Shown here: piece after piece, positions 33,412 through 41,650 of the stretch
Numbering within the stretch: the first letter of the stretch is position 1
Layout of the letters: every line of letters begins with the position of its first letter
Source of the DNA: Bacteroidota bacterium
Lineage (GTDB): Bacteria > Bacteroidota > Bacteroidia > Bacteroidales > Dysgonomonadaceae
Reading direction: 5' to 3'
NCBI GenBank assembly: GCA_023437305.1
Contig: JAEZGN010000007.1
Location: forward strand, 186,001-250,000
DNA length: 64,000 bases
Translations under genes and position numbers: made by a program
Notes under the pieces: model-generated
Databases searched by the model: none
Told to the model about the DNA's origin: nothing
Seen by the model: the letters and a program-made list of their open reading frames with translations, nothing else

Positions 33412-35103
33412 TTAGCTCATAGAAAATTTAATTATTTTCCCGGAATATTCTTCTATGTTTAAAAACAGGTTCCGATCCCATTGTGGACTTAATGTAAAAT
33501 TCTTTTTAGAAAGCAGTTCTTTGGCTTTTTTTATTTCTTGAGATTTTATTTCCATGTATTCGAAAGCATGAAAAGGAATCTGCACGGAAATGTTCACAGG
33601 TTTGGAATCAAAATTGGTAACTACAATCAAGAACTCATCTTTGCTAGACCTCAAGAAAGCATATTGCTTTGTAGGATCAAAGTCCATGTTGTTGTAATTA
33701 ACATACATCAGATCAAAGAATTTACCTGCCTTGATTGACTCTTCTTCTTTTGCGATCTTTAGAAGCTGAATATAAAACTTTCGAAGCTTTATCTGTTGCT
33801 CATTTAGTCCGCTTTCTGTGAATGTTCCTTTATTCCTCCAACGCCTTATAGAGTCTACCGACCAATAATCAAAGATGGTTGTACGTCCATCTAGTCCGCT
33901 AAAACCTTCTTTATCCATTCCCTGTTCACCCAGTTCTTGTCCGAAGTAGATCATGACAGGATTGGTATTCATTGTTGTGGCTACAATCATTCCCGGAATG
34001 GCTTTGAATGGATTGCCTGCAAAGAAATCAGATGCAATGCGCTGTTCGTCATGGTTTTCTAGAAAGTTTAGCATTTTAGCTTGTAGTCCGTCAATGCTCT
34101 GCCAAGAGAAAGTAATGTCCGACGACGGTTGTTGATGGGTGATTACATTGCGTAGCGTGTCATACAGTCCAACTTTGTCGTATAGATAATCGAACAGTCC
34201 CCAATCTACATATTTGTGATATAAGTCGGGGTTATATACTTCTGCAATGAAGATGAGTGTTTTGTTTTTTGCTTTTACTTTCGGTATTACCCAGTTCCAA
34301 AATTCAACAGGGACCATCTCCGCCATATCGCATCTAAATCCGTCTACCCCTTTGGCTGCCCAGAATAGAAGAATATCTTTCATTTTTAGCCATGTGTCTG
34401 GTGTTGGTATAAAGCAGCTTGTCCTGTTGTTGGTATAATCTATTCCATAATTTAATTTAACCGTTTCGTACCAATCGGTCACCGATGGCTTATTGCTGAA
34501 ACAGTCATTGCCGGTTGCTTTGGCCGGATATTCGATATATGCGTTTTCTCCTTGTTGTGTAGGAAATTGCAGGTCTAATTGTTGATTAGGGAGATAATAG
34601 AAATTATTATCCGGGTCGAACGCTACGTCTTTATTATCATCCGCTCCCAAGTCTTTTATTTTCTTCGGTTTTGCATCAGAATGATATTGTCGTGCAACAT
34701 GATTGGGTACAAAATCAATAATGACTTTCATTCCATTTTTGTGCGTACGTTCTATCAGGGCTTCAAACTCTTGCATTCTGTTGTCTACATCGTCAGCCAG
34801 ATCGGGAGAAACGTCATAGTAATCGCGGATCGCATAAGGCGAACCGGCTTTTCCTTTTATTACATCGGGATGATCTTTGGCTATTCCATTCGCTGTGTAG
34901 TCGGTCGTAGAGGCATGCTCAAGTATTCCGGTATACCAGATATGGGTAAATCCCATTTTTTTTATTTCTTTCAATGCCTTGTTGTCGAAGGCTGAGAACT
35001 TGCCCACTCCATTTTCTTCTATGGTGCCGCTTTCCTTATTCGTGTTGTTGTCGTTGCCGAATAATCGGGGAAGTACTTGGTATATAAAAATCTTTTCTGC
35101 CAT
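33412..35103 (-). CDS. GH13 alpha-amylase family protein
   Basis: An alpha-glucan-active enzyme of the GH13 clan, 563 residues, with no signal peptide, so it acts in the cytoplasm. The four family regions are visible: DFVPNH (region I), GFRCDMAE with the nucleophile Asp near 259, FIAEVYN with the general acid Glu near 288, and FLENHDEQR with the transition-state Asp near 352. The start MAEKIFIYQVLPRLFG at 35101-35103 is preferred over a longer frame to 35139, because the latter would run into the preceding gene. It lies 14 bases downstream of a patatin-like gene on the same strand. Whether it acts on maltodextrin, glycogen or another glucan is not visible. Confidence 0.9.
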   Translation of the reverse strand: MAEKIFIYQVLPRLFGNDNNTNKESGTIEENGVGKFSAFDNKALKEIKKMGFTHIWYTGILEHASTTDYTANGIAKDHPDVIKGKAGSPYAIRDYYDVSPDLADDVDNRMQEFEALIERTHKNGMKVIIDFVPNHVARQYHSDAKPKKIKDLGADDNKDVAFDPDNNFYYLPNQQLDLQFPTQQGENAYIEYPAKATGNDCFSNKPSVTDWYETVKLNYGIDYTNNRTSCFIPTPDTWLKMKDILLFWAAKGVDGFRCDMAEMVPVEFWNWVIPKVKAKNKTLIFIAEVYNPDLYHKYVDWGLFDYLYDKVGLYDTLRNVITHQQPSSDITFSWQSIDGLQAKMLNFLENHDEQRIASDFFAGNPFKAIPGMIVATTMNTNPVMIYFGQELGEQGMDKEGFSGLDGRTTIFDYWSVDSIRRWRNKGTFTESGLNEQQIKLRKFYIQLLKIAKEEESIKAGKFFDLMYVNYNNMDFDPTKQYAFLRSSKDEFLIVVTNFDSKPVNISVQIPFHAFEYMEIKSQEIKKAKELLSKKNFTLSPQWDRNLFLNIEEYSGKIIKFSMS

Positions 35104-35117
35104 GGCTGCTAATTTTA

Positions 35118-35942
35118 TTATTGTGCATGTGTTATGCATGTAAGGTTGATATGTGGAAAATCTTTTATTAAGGCTTCTTTTTTATCTTCAAAGAATTTTG
35201 TTGTCAGGTTGTATCCTGCCTGATATATTTCTTCAACATGTTCCAGATCAAACATTGAATACTGAGACAAAGATGTCGACTCGATCAGGTAGTCGCATAA
35301 GTTTCGGTCTAATAGGGTGTTGGAGCCGGACATGTAGTGGAAAGACCTTTCAGCAATATATTTAATAGAGCTCCTGAATTCTGCTTTTATGATCGGACTG
35401 ACATTGACTCCTATAATTTTAACGCAATCTTTGCGTATCGTAGAAACTGGGAAGTTCTTAAATAAACCTCCGTCAACATAATAATGTTGGTTGATTTCCA
35501 CAGGACGGAAAATGATAGGTACCGAACATGATGCAATAACGGCCGGTATCAAAGCTCCTGTAGAAAACACCTTTGTTTCACCATATTCTATATCAGTAGC
35601 CACAGTTCGCAGGGGTATTTTCAGATCCTCAAAGGTTTTAGCTCTGAGATGTTTTTTTAGAAATGAACGAAATCCATCGCTTTTGAAAAAGCCGCCATGT
35701 GGTATCGTAAATTCTGCAAACTCTCTGAACACCTTCTTTTTGAAGAATGATAATATCTCCTCAGGAGTATACCCATCCGCATATAATACTCCGGCAAAAG
35801 CTCCTGCGCTGGTTCCGGATATAATTTGAGGATAAAGACCAATTTCATTTAGTGCTTGCAATACGCCTAAATGAGCAAAACCTTTGGCACCACCTCCGCT
35901 AAGGGAGAGACCTAATTGATAAATATTTTTTTCCGGACTCAT
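35118..35942 (-). CDS. Patatin-like phospholipase (RssA-type)
   Basis: A patatin-domain acyl hydrolase of 274 residues, probably cytoplasmic or membrane-peripheral. The oxyanion motif SGGGAKGFAHLGVL is at 15-28, the nucleophile elbow GTSAG has Ser45, and the Asp of the dyad is Asp157 in YVDGGLFKNFPV. The family includes RssA, which acts on phospholipids or lysophospholipids. The ATG at 35940-35942 is preferred to a TTG at 35963. It precedes the GH13 gene with 14 bases between them and is probably cotranscribed with it. Confidence 0.88.
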   Translation of the reverse strand: MSPEKNIYQLGLSLSGGGAKGFAHLGVLQALNEIGLYPQIISGTSAGAFAGVLYADGYTPEEILSFFKKKVFREFAEFTIPHGGFFKSDGFRSFLKKHLRAKTFEDLKIPLRTVATDIEYGETKVFSTGALIPAVIASCSVPIIFRPVEINQHYYVDGGLFKNFPVSTIRKDCVKIIGVNVSPIIKAEFRSSIKYIAERSFHYMSGSNTLLDRNLCDYLIESTSLSQYSMFDLEHVEEIYQAGYNLTTKFFEDKKEALIKDFPHINLTCITHAQ

Positions 35943-36032
35943 GCGTTTTGTATCAATATACAAATTTAAGGATATTCTTGTTATTTGCTAATTTGTAGGT
36001 ATAATAATAGTTACGACGAGATGTGTGAATAA

Positions 36033-36073
36033 TGAAAAGAGCTGTTTTTAATTATTAAAAACAGCTCTTTTCA
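36033..36073. terminator. Hairpin terminator of rng
   Basis: A perfect 18-bp stem (36033-36050 with 36056-36073) with a 5-base loop and A/T-rich ends; on the minus strand it lies 17 bases after the rng stop codon and carries a T-rich 3' arm. Confidence 0.85.
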
Positions 36074-36090
36074 TATATTCTGAGTAATTG

Positions 36091-37665
36091 TTACTTTACT
36101 TCAAAATCTTGTTTCATATCAATTTCTTCTCCATTTTCATCCATAAAATGATATTCGAGGAATGCCAGGTTTTGGTTTGGAATAATCTTCACTCCCATAC
36201 CATAACGCCATCTCCATTGCCATTTTAATGAAGGAAAACCTTTGTTGATAAATGCTGCTACATACGGATGTATATAGAGTTTGAAATTCTTTACTTTTAG
36301 ATCTTTTACCAGATAGCTTATTTTCATGCGCAGGGTATCTGTAAACAGTATGGATGGTCTTATTTCTCCTTTTCCAAAACATGTAGGACATGCTTCGGTA
36401 GTTGATATCTCCATCTCTGGACGTACACGCTGACGTGTGATCTGCATTAGCCCGAATTTGCTCAGTGGGAGTATATTATGCTTTGCTCGATCATTCGCCA
36501 TCAGCTCCTGCATTTTGGCCATTAGTTGTGCTTTGTGCTCACCTTCCGTCATATCTATGAAGTCGATTACGATGATCCCCCCCATGTCTCGTAATCTCAA
36601 TTGACGGGCTATTTCTTCTGCTGCTGCGGAATTCACTTCCCATGCATTGTTCTCTTGTCCTGCTTCGGGATTCTTCGACCTGTTGCCGCTGTTTACGTCT
36701 ACAACGTGAAGGGCTTCGGTATGTTCCAAGATAAGGTATGCACCGTTACGGAATGTAACTGTTTTTCCAAACAAGGCTTTTACCTGTTTCGTTACATTGA
36801 AATTATCAAAGATAGGCAACCCGCCATCATAACTTTTTACAATGTTTTTTTTGTCGGGTGCTATAAATGATATATAGTCCTTAATCTGGTTGCAGGTGTC
36901 TAAATCATTGACATGGATTTCCTGAAAGGTAGGATTGAAGATGTCTCTCAGTAGGGCCACAATACGGCCTGTTTCTTCAAAAACGAGAGTTGGAAGTTTA
37001 TTTTTCTGAATCTTAGGAAGATTGTCCTCCCAACGTTTTACCAATGTTTTCAGTTCTGTATCCAGATCGGCTACCTTTTTTCCTTCAGCTACGGTTCTTA
37101 CTATTACTCCGAAGTTTTTTGGTTTTATGCTTTGTATAAGTTGTCTTAGACGAGCACGCTCCTCTTTCGATTTAATTTTTTGAGAGACGGATACTTTGTC
37201 GTTGAATGGAATGACAACTAGAAAACGGCCGGCCAGCGAAAGCTCGGCTGTGAGGCGGGGGCCTTTTGTTGATATAGGTTCTTTGGCTATTTGTACCAGT
37301 ATTTCTTGTCCTGGTTTTAGAACGTCGCTGATAGATCCATTTTTGTCTATGTCCGCTTCCATTTTCATCTTCGAGATGTTAGGAAACTTTTTCTTATCAG
37401 CTAAAGCCTGTTTGTAAAACTTATCAACGGATTTGAATTGAGCACCTAGATCTAAATAGTGAAGAAAAGCGTCCTTTTTGTATCCTATGTCTACAAAAGC
37501 AGCATTTAATCCGGGCATCAGTTTTTTAACTTTGCCGGCATAGATGTTTCCTACCGCGTATGAAGCGTCTCTTCCTTCTTTTTGCAGTTCGACAAGTTTT
37601 TTGTCTTCCAAGACTGCGATTGAGACTTCATTGGGCTGAACATCGACTATTAGTTCGCTATTCAT
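36091..37665 (-). CDS. rng: Ribonuclease G/E family endoribonuclease
   Basis: RNase G of 524 residues, which processes the 5' end of 16S rRNA and decays mRNA. The S1 RNA-binding domain covers about 36-130 (VGNIYAGKVKKLMPGLNAAFVDIG). The catalytic part contains VDVNSG and GIIVIDFIDM, which carry the two metal-binding Asp residues, and the zinc-link CPTCFGKG near residue 430. It lacks the long degradosome tail of RNase E. It lies downstream of the HU and miniprotein genes on the same strand, an order common in Bacteroidales. Its own ATG is at 37663-37665. Confidence 0.95.
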   Translation of the reverse strand: MNSELIVDVQPNEVSIAVLEDKKLVELQKEGRDASYAVGNIYAGKVKKLMPGLNAAFVDIGYKKDAFLHYLDLGAQFKSVDKFYKQALADKKKFPNISKMKMEADIDKNGSISDVLKPGQEILVQIAKEPISTKGPRLTAELSLAGRFLVVIPFNDKVSVSQKIKSKEERARLRQLIQSIKPKNFGVIVRTVAEGKKVADLDTELKTLVKRWEDNLPKIQKNKLPTLVFEETGRIVALLRDIFNPTFQEIHVNDLDTCNQIKDYISFIAPDKKNIVKSYDGGLPIFDNFNVTKQVKALFGKTVTFRNGAYLILEHTEALHVVDVNSGNRSKNPEAGQENNAWEVNSAAAEEIARQLRLRDMGGIIVIDFIDMTEGEHKAQLMAKMQELMANDRAKHNILPLSKFGLMQITRQRVRPEMEISTTEACPTCFGKGEIRPSILFTDTLRMKISYLVKDLKVKNFKLYIHPYVAAFINKGFPSLKWQWRWRYGMGVKIIPNQNLAFLEYHFMDENGEEIDMKQDFEVK

Positions 37666-37768
37666 AACTATGTTTTAGAATTAAAAATAAGATTTAAATT
37701 CCCTATTTAAATCTGATAGTAGAGTTTACTTCTTTATTTATCAAGAAGCTTTTTCATTAAATACACAA

Positions 37769-37808
37769 AGAACAAACTTAGAAATTCAACAATTTGTAAG
37801 TTTGTTCT
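37769..37808 (-). terminator. Hairpin after the HU-miniprotein unit
   Basis: A perfect 12-bp stem (37769-37780 with 37797-37808) with a 16-base loop lies 31 bases after the miniprotein stop. The T run on the minus strand is poor (TTGTGTATTT), so it may only partly end transcription before rng. Confidence 0.5.
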
Positions 37809-37839
37809 CGTATATTTCATTAAATAAAAGAATTACAGA

Positions 37840-37932
37840 TTATTTTTTCTTTTTGTGTCTGTTCTTTCTTAATCTTTTTTTGCGCTTGTGCGTAGACATT
37901 TTATGTCTTTTTCTTTTCTTTCCGCTTGGCAT
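37840..37932 (-). CDS. AURKAIP1/COX24-type ribosomal miniprotein
   Basis: A 30-residue, extremely basic protein reading MPSGKKRKRHKMSTHKRKKR and then LRKNRHKKKK. It is the well-conserved Bacteroidota family annotated as AURKAIP1/COX24 domain protein, related to mitochondrial mS38 and to the bS22-type small subunit protein, and it probably sits on the 30S subunit near 16S rRNA helix 44. It was too short for automatic frame listing. It starts 39 bases after the HU stop, in the same transcript, and ends 31 bases before a hairpin. Confidence 0.9.
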   Translation of the reverse strand: MPSGKKRKRHKMSTHKRKKRLRKNRHKKKK

Positions 37933-37971
37933 GTTATTTATATTTAGAAATTAATTTAATAAAAGGCAAGA

Positions 37972-38247
37972 TTACTTTCTCACTTGAGTTATGAATGTCT
38001 TGGCAGGTTTGAATGCCGGAATTGAGTGAGCAGGTATGATGATAGTAGTGTTTTTAGAGATATTACGAGCTGTTTTTTGAGCTCTTGTCTTCACGATGAA
38101 ACTACCGAAACCTCTTAAATAAACGTTTTCATTCTTGCTTAACGAGTCTTTTACAACATCCATGAATGATTCAACTGTTTTTAATACAGTAGCTTTGTCT
38201 ATTCCTGTATTTTTCGCAATTTCGTTAACGATGTCAGCTTTTGTCAT
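37972..38247 (-). CDS. HU family DNA-binding protein
   Basis: A 91-residue HU/IHF histone-like protein that bends and compacts DNA. It has the helical dimer base (MTKADIVNEIAKNTGIDKATVLKTVESFMDVV, written here in parts: MTKADIVNEIAKNTG at the start) and the conserved arm region RGFGSFIVKTRAQKTARN followed by IPAHSIPAFKPAK, where the Pro intercalates into the minor groove. The -7 box of its promoter (complement of 38291-38298) is 44 bases upstream. The gene is divergent from mutY, and the miniprotein gene follows it. Confidence 0.95.
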   Translation of the reverse strand: MTKADIVNEIAKNTGIDKATVLKTVESFMDVVKDSLSKNENVYLRGFGSFIVKTRAQKTARNISKNTTIIIPAHSIPAFKPAKTFITQVRK

Positions 38248-38290
38248 TTTCTTATCTTTTTAAATTCGAAACAATTAATTTTTTGGACTG

Positions 38291-38324
38291 CAAATATATA
38301 GCTTTTTATTTACCTTTGAAACAA
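38291..38324 (-). promoter_or_regulatory. Promoter of the HU gene
   Basis: On the minus strand TTG (complement of 38322-38324) and TATATTTG (complement of 38291-38298), 23 bases apart. The spacing is at the long end of the usual range. Confidence 0.5.
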
Positions 38325-38393
38325 ATAATTATCATTTTTTCTCTTGGATAAAGAAATTAACGTTCAACTATAGCTTGTTTTGAGCGTATATTA

Positions 38394-39464
38394 ATGTGTT
38401 CTAAAATGAATATGGAAAAAGATTTAAGACTGAGCTCTATATTAATAAGGTGGTATGATGCAAATAAGAGAGATTTGCCATGGCGCAATACGTCCGATCC
38501 GTATGCAATATGGCTTTCTGAGGTTATCTTGCAGCAGACACGTGTAGATCAAGGTTATTCTTATTATAATAAGTTTATACAAAAATACCCGAAAGTGGGT
38601 ATGTTGGCAATGGCTGACGAAGATGAAGTTCTAAAGCTTTGGCAGGGACTTGGCTATTATAGCAGGGCGCGAAACCTTCAGGCGGCCGCAAAGTCGATAG
38701 AAAAAGATCATAATGGTGTTTTTCCCCGCGAGCATAAAGATGTGTTGAAGTTGAAGGGGGTAGGCGATTATACTGCGGCGGCTATAGTTTCCATCTCATA
38801 TAACCAGCCTTATGCAGTCGTAGATGGTAATGTTTATCGAGTGCTGTCACGTATTTTTGCTATTGACGAACCCATTGATAGTGGTAAGGGTAAAAAAGTA
38901 TTTGCTGAGTTGGCGCAAGAGTTGCTCGATGACGCTAATGCAGGTTTGCATAATCAGGCAATAATGGAATTTGGGGCATTACAGTGTGTGCCTGTTTCGC
39001 CTCGTTGCGATATTTGTCCGGCATCCTCAATATGCTTGGCGTATGCTCAAAACAAAGTAGCGCAATATCCTAAAAAGGCAGGCAAGCAGAAAGTGAGAAA
39101 TCGTTATTTTAATTATTTTGATGTACGCCATGGCGAATCTATGTACTTGCGCAAACGAAACGATAAAGATATCTGGCAGAATTTATACGAATTGCCGCTT
39201 GTGGAGACGGAGAAAGAACTGACGATCGAGGAGTTGCAGAAAGATGAAAAATTTAAAGCATTGTTTGAGGGTGCTTCGAATGTTAAAGTGCAATATATTA
39301 GACAAATAAAACATGTTTTGTCGCATCAAATTATTCATGCAATATTTTATACGGTAGAAGTCTCGGAAATTCGATTGAATAAAGATTATCTCAAGATCGC
39401 AGCTGCCGATGCCGACGATTACCCGGTTTCGCGATTGGTGCATAAATATCTGGAACAGTTATGA
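38394..39464 (+). CDS. mutY: A/G-specific adenine glycosylase
   Basis: MutY, 356 residues, which removes adenine mispaired with 8-oxoguanine. The helix-hairpin-helix glycosylase domain has the catalytic Glu43 in SEVILQQTRV and Asp144 in VVDGNV. The [4Fe-4S] cluster ligands are Cys198, Cys205, Cys208 and Cys214 (spacing 6-2-5). The C-terminal MutT-like recognition domain occupies about 230-350. Three in-frame ATGs (38394, 38406, 38412) are possible and no ribosome site decides between them. The usual Bacteroidales neighbours ssb, gldE and gldD are not beside it; ssb and gldD appear about 17 kb further on. Confidence 0.95.
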   Translation: MCSKMNMEKDLRLSSILIRWYDANKRDLPWRNTSDPYAIWLSEVILQQTRVDQGYSYYNKFIQKYPKVGMLAMADEDEVLKLWQGLGYYSRARNLQAAAKSIEKDHNGVFPREHKDVLKLKGVGDYTAAAIVSISYNQPYAVVDGNVYRVLSRIFAIDEPIDSGKGKKVFAELAQELLDDANAGLHNQAIMEFGALQCVPVSPRCDICPASSICLAYAQNKVAQYPKKAGKQKVRNRYFNYFDVRHGESMYLRKRNDKDIWQNLYELPLVETEKELTIEELQKDEKFKALFEGASNVKVQYIRQIKHVLSHQIIHAIFYTVEVSEIRLNKDYLKIAAADADDYPVSRLVHKYLEQL

Positions 39465-39481
39465 CTTAAATGCTCTAGGGC

Positions 39482-39511
39482 TTGTGTGAGATCGAAAAAA
39501 AATTAACTTTG
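39482..39511 (+). promoter_or_regulatory. Promoter of the GT2 glycosyltransferase
   Basis: TTG at 39482-39484 and TAACTTTG at 39504-39511, 19 bases apart, a near-perfect Bacteroidota promoter; the RNA should start near 39518, about 14 bases before the ATG. Confidence 0.75.
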
Positions 39512-39531
39512 TAATCAAATAATAGAGCGAT

Positions 39532-40458
39532 ATGGATAAAATATCATTGATTGTCCCTTGCTACAATGAAGAACAAGCCCTTCCGTATTTGTATAAAGAG
39601 GTTGTGAAGCTTGCGGAAGAAATGCCTGATCAGGAATTTGAATTTATTTTTATAAATGATGGTTCGAGGGACAAAACCTTAACAGTAATTAAAGAACTAA
39701 GAGAGTCGGACGAAAGAGTGCATTTTGTGTCTTTTTCCCGCAATTTCGGTAAAGAAGCAGGTATATATGCCGGCTTACAAGCAGCTACCGGAAATTATGT
39801 ATCGTTAATTGATGCAGACTTGCAAGACCCGCCATCCTTGATAAAGGAGATGTATGAAACCTTAAAAACAGAAGACTATGACTGTGTGGCTACCCGAAGG
39901 GTAGACCGAAAAGGGGAACCGCCTATCCGATCGTTTTTTGCCAAACAGTTTTATAAGCTGATAAATAAGATATCAGATACCGAGGTTGTCGATGGAGCCC
40001 GCGATTTTCGTCTTATGACGCGCCAAATGGTTGATGCTATATTGGATATGGGCGAATACAACCGTTTTTCGAAAGGTATCTTCGGTTGGGTTGGATTCAA
40101 AACAAAATGGATTGCCTTTGAGAATGTGGAACGTGTGGCCGGAGAAACAAAGTGGTCATTTATCGGATTATTTTTGTATTCTCTGGAAGGGATAATCGCT
40201 TTCTCAACTCGTCCGTTGATTATAGCTTCCGTTTTTGGGATACTTTTCTGCGTAATAGCATTCATTATGATATGTTTTATTATCTTCAAAAAGATATTGT
40301 TCGGTGATCCGGTGCAAGGTTATGCGTCTACTTTATGTATCATCTTCTTTATCGGAGGAATTCAGTTATTTTGCCTTGGTATTTTGGGGCAATATTTATC
40401 AAAAACATATATGGAGGCAAAAAAACGACCTATTTATATCGTAAGAGAGCGGGCTTAA
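39532..40458 (+). CDS. GT2 family polyprenyl-phosphate glycosyltransferase
   Basis: A 308-residue GT-A enzyme of the DPM1/GtrB type that moves a sugar from a nucleotide sugar to a polyprenyl phosphate at the cytoplasmic face. IVPCYNEEQALP opens the nucleotide-binding domain, and the metal-binding DAD is at 94-96 followed by LQDPP, the subfamily signature. Two C-terminal membrane helices lie near 230-260 and 270-295 (IIASVFGILFCVIAFIMICF and TLCIIFFIGGIQLFCLGILG). The sugar is unknown. It stands alone, with a strong promoter before it and a terminator after it. Confidence 0.9.
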   Translation: MDKISLIVPCYNEEQALPYLYKEVVKLAEEMPDQEFEFIFINDGSRDKTLTVIKELRESDERVHFVSFSRNFGKEAGIYAGLQAATGNYVSLIDADLQDPPSLIKEMYETLKTEDYDCVATRRVDRKGEPPIRSFFAKQFYKLINKISDTEVVDGARDFRLMTRQMVDAILDMGEYNRFSKGIFGWVGFKTKWIAFENVERVAGETKWSFIGLFLYSLEGIIAFSTRPLIIASVFGILFCVIAFIMICFIIFKKILFGDPVQGYASTLCIIFFIGGIQLFCLGILGQYLSKTYMEAKKRPIYIVRERA

Positions 40459-40482
40459 CTCCCTATTTTGCAATCTTTAGTT

Positions 40483-40516
40483 GCCAAATTTGCATAATTT
40501 GGCGTTTTATTTTTTG
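40483..40516 (+). terminator. Terminator of the GT2 gene
   Basis: GCCAAATT (40483-40490) pairs perfectly with AATTTGGC (40496-40503), followed by GTTTTATTTTTTG. It overlaps the -33 box of the nuo promoter. Confidence 0.85.
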
Positions 40517-40543
40517 TGTTTCTGAAATAAAAGATTAATTTTG
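40513..40543 (+). promoter_or_regulatory. Promoter of the nuo operon
   Basis: TTTG at 40513-40516 and TAATTTTG at 40536-40543, 19 bases apart. The RNA should start near 40550, giving a leader of about 113 bases before nuoA. Confidence 0.75.
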
Positions 40544-40546
40544 CGC

Positions 40547-40632
40547 CGATTGTCAGGAGGGCTCATAACCGAGTCTGTATCTCATGCCTGTAGCAAAATG
40601 CTATTAATATCATCAAAAGCTAAAGACAATCG
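40547..40632 (+). promoter_or_regulatory. Possible structured 5' leader of the nuo mRNA
   Basis: CGATTGTC (40547-40554) is complementary to GACAATCG (40625-40632), so an 8-bp stem could close a domain of about 70 bases. Inside it TAGCA-AAA-TGCTA forms a small hairpin. The downstream arm ends 30 bases before the nuoA start codon. It matches no riboswitch class I know. Confidence 0.4.
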
Positions 40633-40662
40633 ATAGAAAAGTCTTAATTTTAATATAAAAAT

Positions 40663-41016
40663 ATGAGTTCTTCCGCTCTTTTTTTAGTAGTTTTCTTAAC
40701 TGGAATCACACTCGTTTGTGCCGGATTAGGCATGGCCTTACTGTTATCACCAAAATCTTTTAATCCACAAAAAGGAGAACCATATGAATGTGGTATTCCT
40801 ACTCATGGAACTTCCTGGATGCAGTTTAAGGTAGGTTATTACCTGTATGCAATTCTTTACTTAATGTTCGACGTTGAGGCTATATTCCTTTTCCCTTGGG
40901 CTACAGTCGTAAGGCAATTGGGTGTACCCGGTCTGTATTGTATATTGTTTTTTGTAATAATATTGGGTCTGGGCTTAGCTTATGCCTGGAAGAAAGGAGC
41001 ATTAAAATGGAAATAA
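40663..41016 (+). CDS. nuoA: NADH-quinone oxidoreductase subunit A
   Basis: Subunit NuoA of respiratory complex I, 117 residues with three membrane helices (6-28, about 60-80 and 90-108). The conserved loop after the first helix reads KGEPYECGIPTHG, containing the Cys whose exposure follows the deactive state, and LYAILYLMFDVEAIFLFPW matches the second helix with its Asp and Glu. It is the first gene of the nuo operon; its end overlaps nuoB by 10 bases. Confidence 0.97.
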   Translation: MSSSALFLVVFLTGITLVCAGLGMALLLSPKSFNPQKGEPYECGIPTHGTSWMQFKVGYYLYAILYLMFDVEAIFLFPWATVVRQLGVPGLYCILFFVIILGLGLAYAWKKGALKWK

Positions 41017-41591
41017 AGAAAATATATATAAAAGGTATTCCTAACGAGGAGTTTAGAGACAATGAATACCTTGAGGATTATATCAAAGAGCTCAATGAAG
41101 GCGGGGTTCCTGTTGTAGTAGGTAAACTCGATGATTTGATCAACTGGGGACGCTCAAATTCAGTGTGGCCACTGGCTTTTGCTACAAGTTGCTGCGGTAT
41201 TGAATTTATGGCTTCAGCGGCAGCTCGTTACGATTTGGCACGCTTTGGGATGGAGGTAACTCGCAACAGCCCGCGTCAGGCCGATACAATGGTCGTGGCC
41301 GGTACGATTGTGCATAAGATGGCTCCGCTTTTGAAACGTGTATATGATCAGATGGCAGAACCAAAATATGTAGTTGCGATGGGTAGTTGCGCTATTTCGG
41401 GAGGTCCATTTGTAGATTCATACCATGTTGTGAAGGGTATTGATGAAATAATTCCTGTAGACGTATATGTGCCGGGATGCCCTCCGCGTCCGGAAGCTTT
41501 ATTTTATGGTTTGATGCAATTGCAACGTAAGATAAAAGTAGAACGTTTTATGTTCCGTAAAGGACACAAGAACATCAAACGGGATAAATAA
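41007..41591 (+). CDS. nuoB: NADH-quinone oxidoreductase subunit B
   Basis: NuoB, 194 residues, which holds the terminal iron-sulfur cluster N2 that passes electrons to quinone. The ligands are Cys62 and Cys63 in ATSCCGIEF, Cys128 in GSCAISGG and Cys158 in PGCPPRPEAL. The start is the ATG at 41007, overlapping nuoA by 10 bases; a longer frame to 40896 is an artefact. The N-terminal 35 residues are specific to this group. Confidence 0.98.
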   Translation: MEIKKIYIKGIPNEEFRDNEYLEDYIKELNEGGVPVVVGKLDDLINWGRSNSVWPLAFATSCCGIEFMASAAARYDLARFGMEVTRNSPRQADTMVVAGTIVHKMAPLLKRVYDQMAEPKYVVAMGSCAISGGPFVDSYHVVKGIDEIIPVDVYVPGCPPRPEALFYGLMQLQRKIKVERFMFRKGHKNIKRDK

Positions 41592-41650
41592 GAATAATAT
41601 AGAACTGAGATCCCTTACTTTTCCCCAAAAGACTAAGAAACAAAGAGACA

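Noticed and set aside
40555..40580. GGGCTCATAACC resembles the anticodon arm of an initiator tRNA
   Set aside because: The 7-base loop CTCATAA is present, but only two of the five anticodon-stem pairs form and there is no acceptor stem, D arm or T arm around it. It is a chance match within the nuo leader.
40896..41006. N-terminal extension of nuoB
   Set aside because: The added 37 residues are nuoA read in another frame; the family start is the ATG at 41007.
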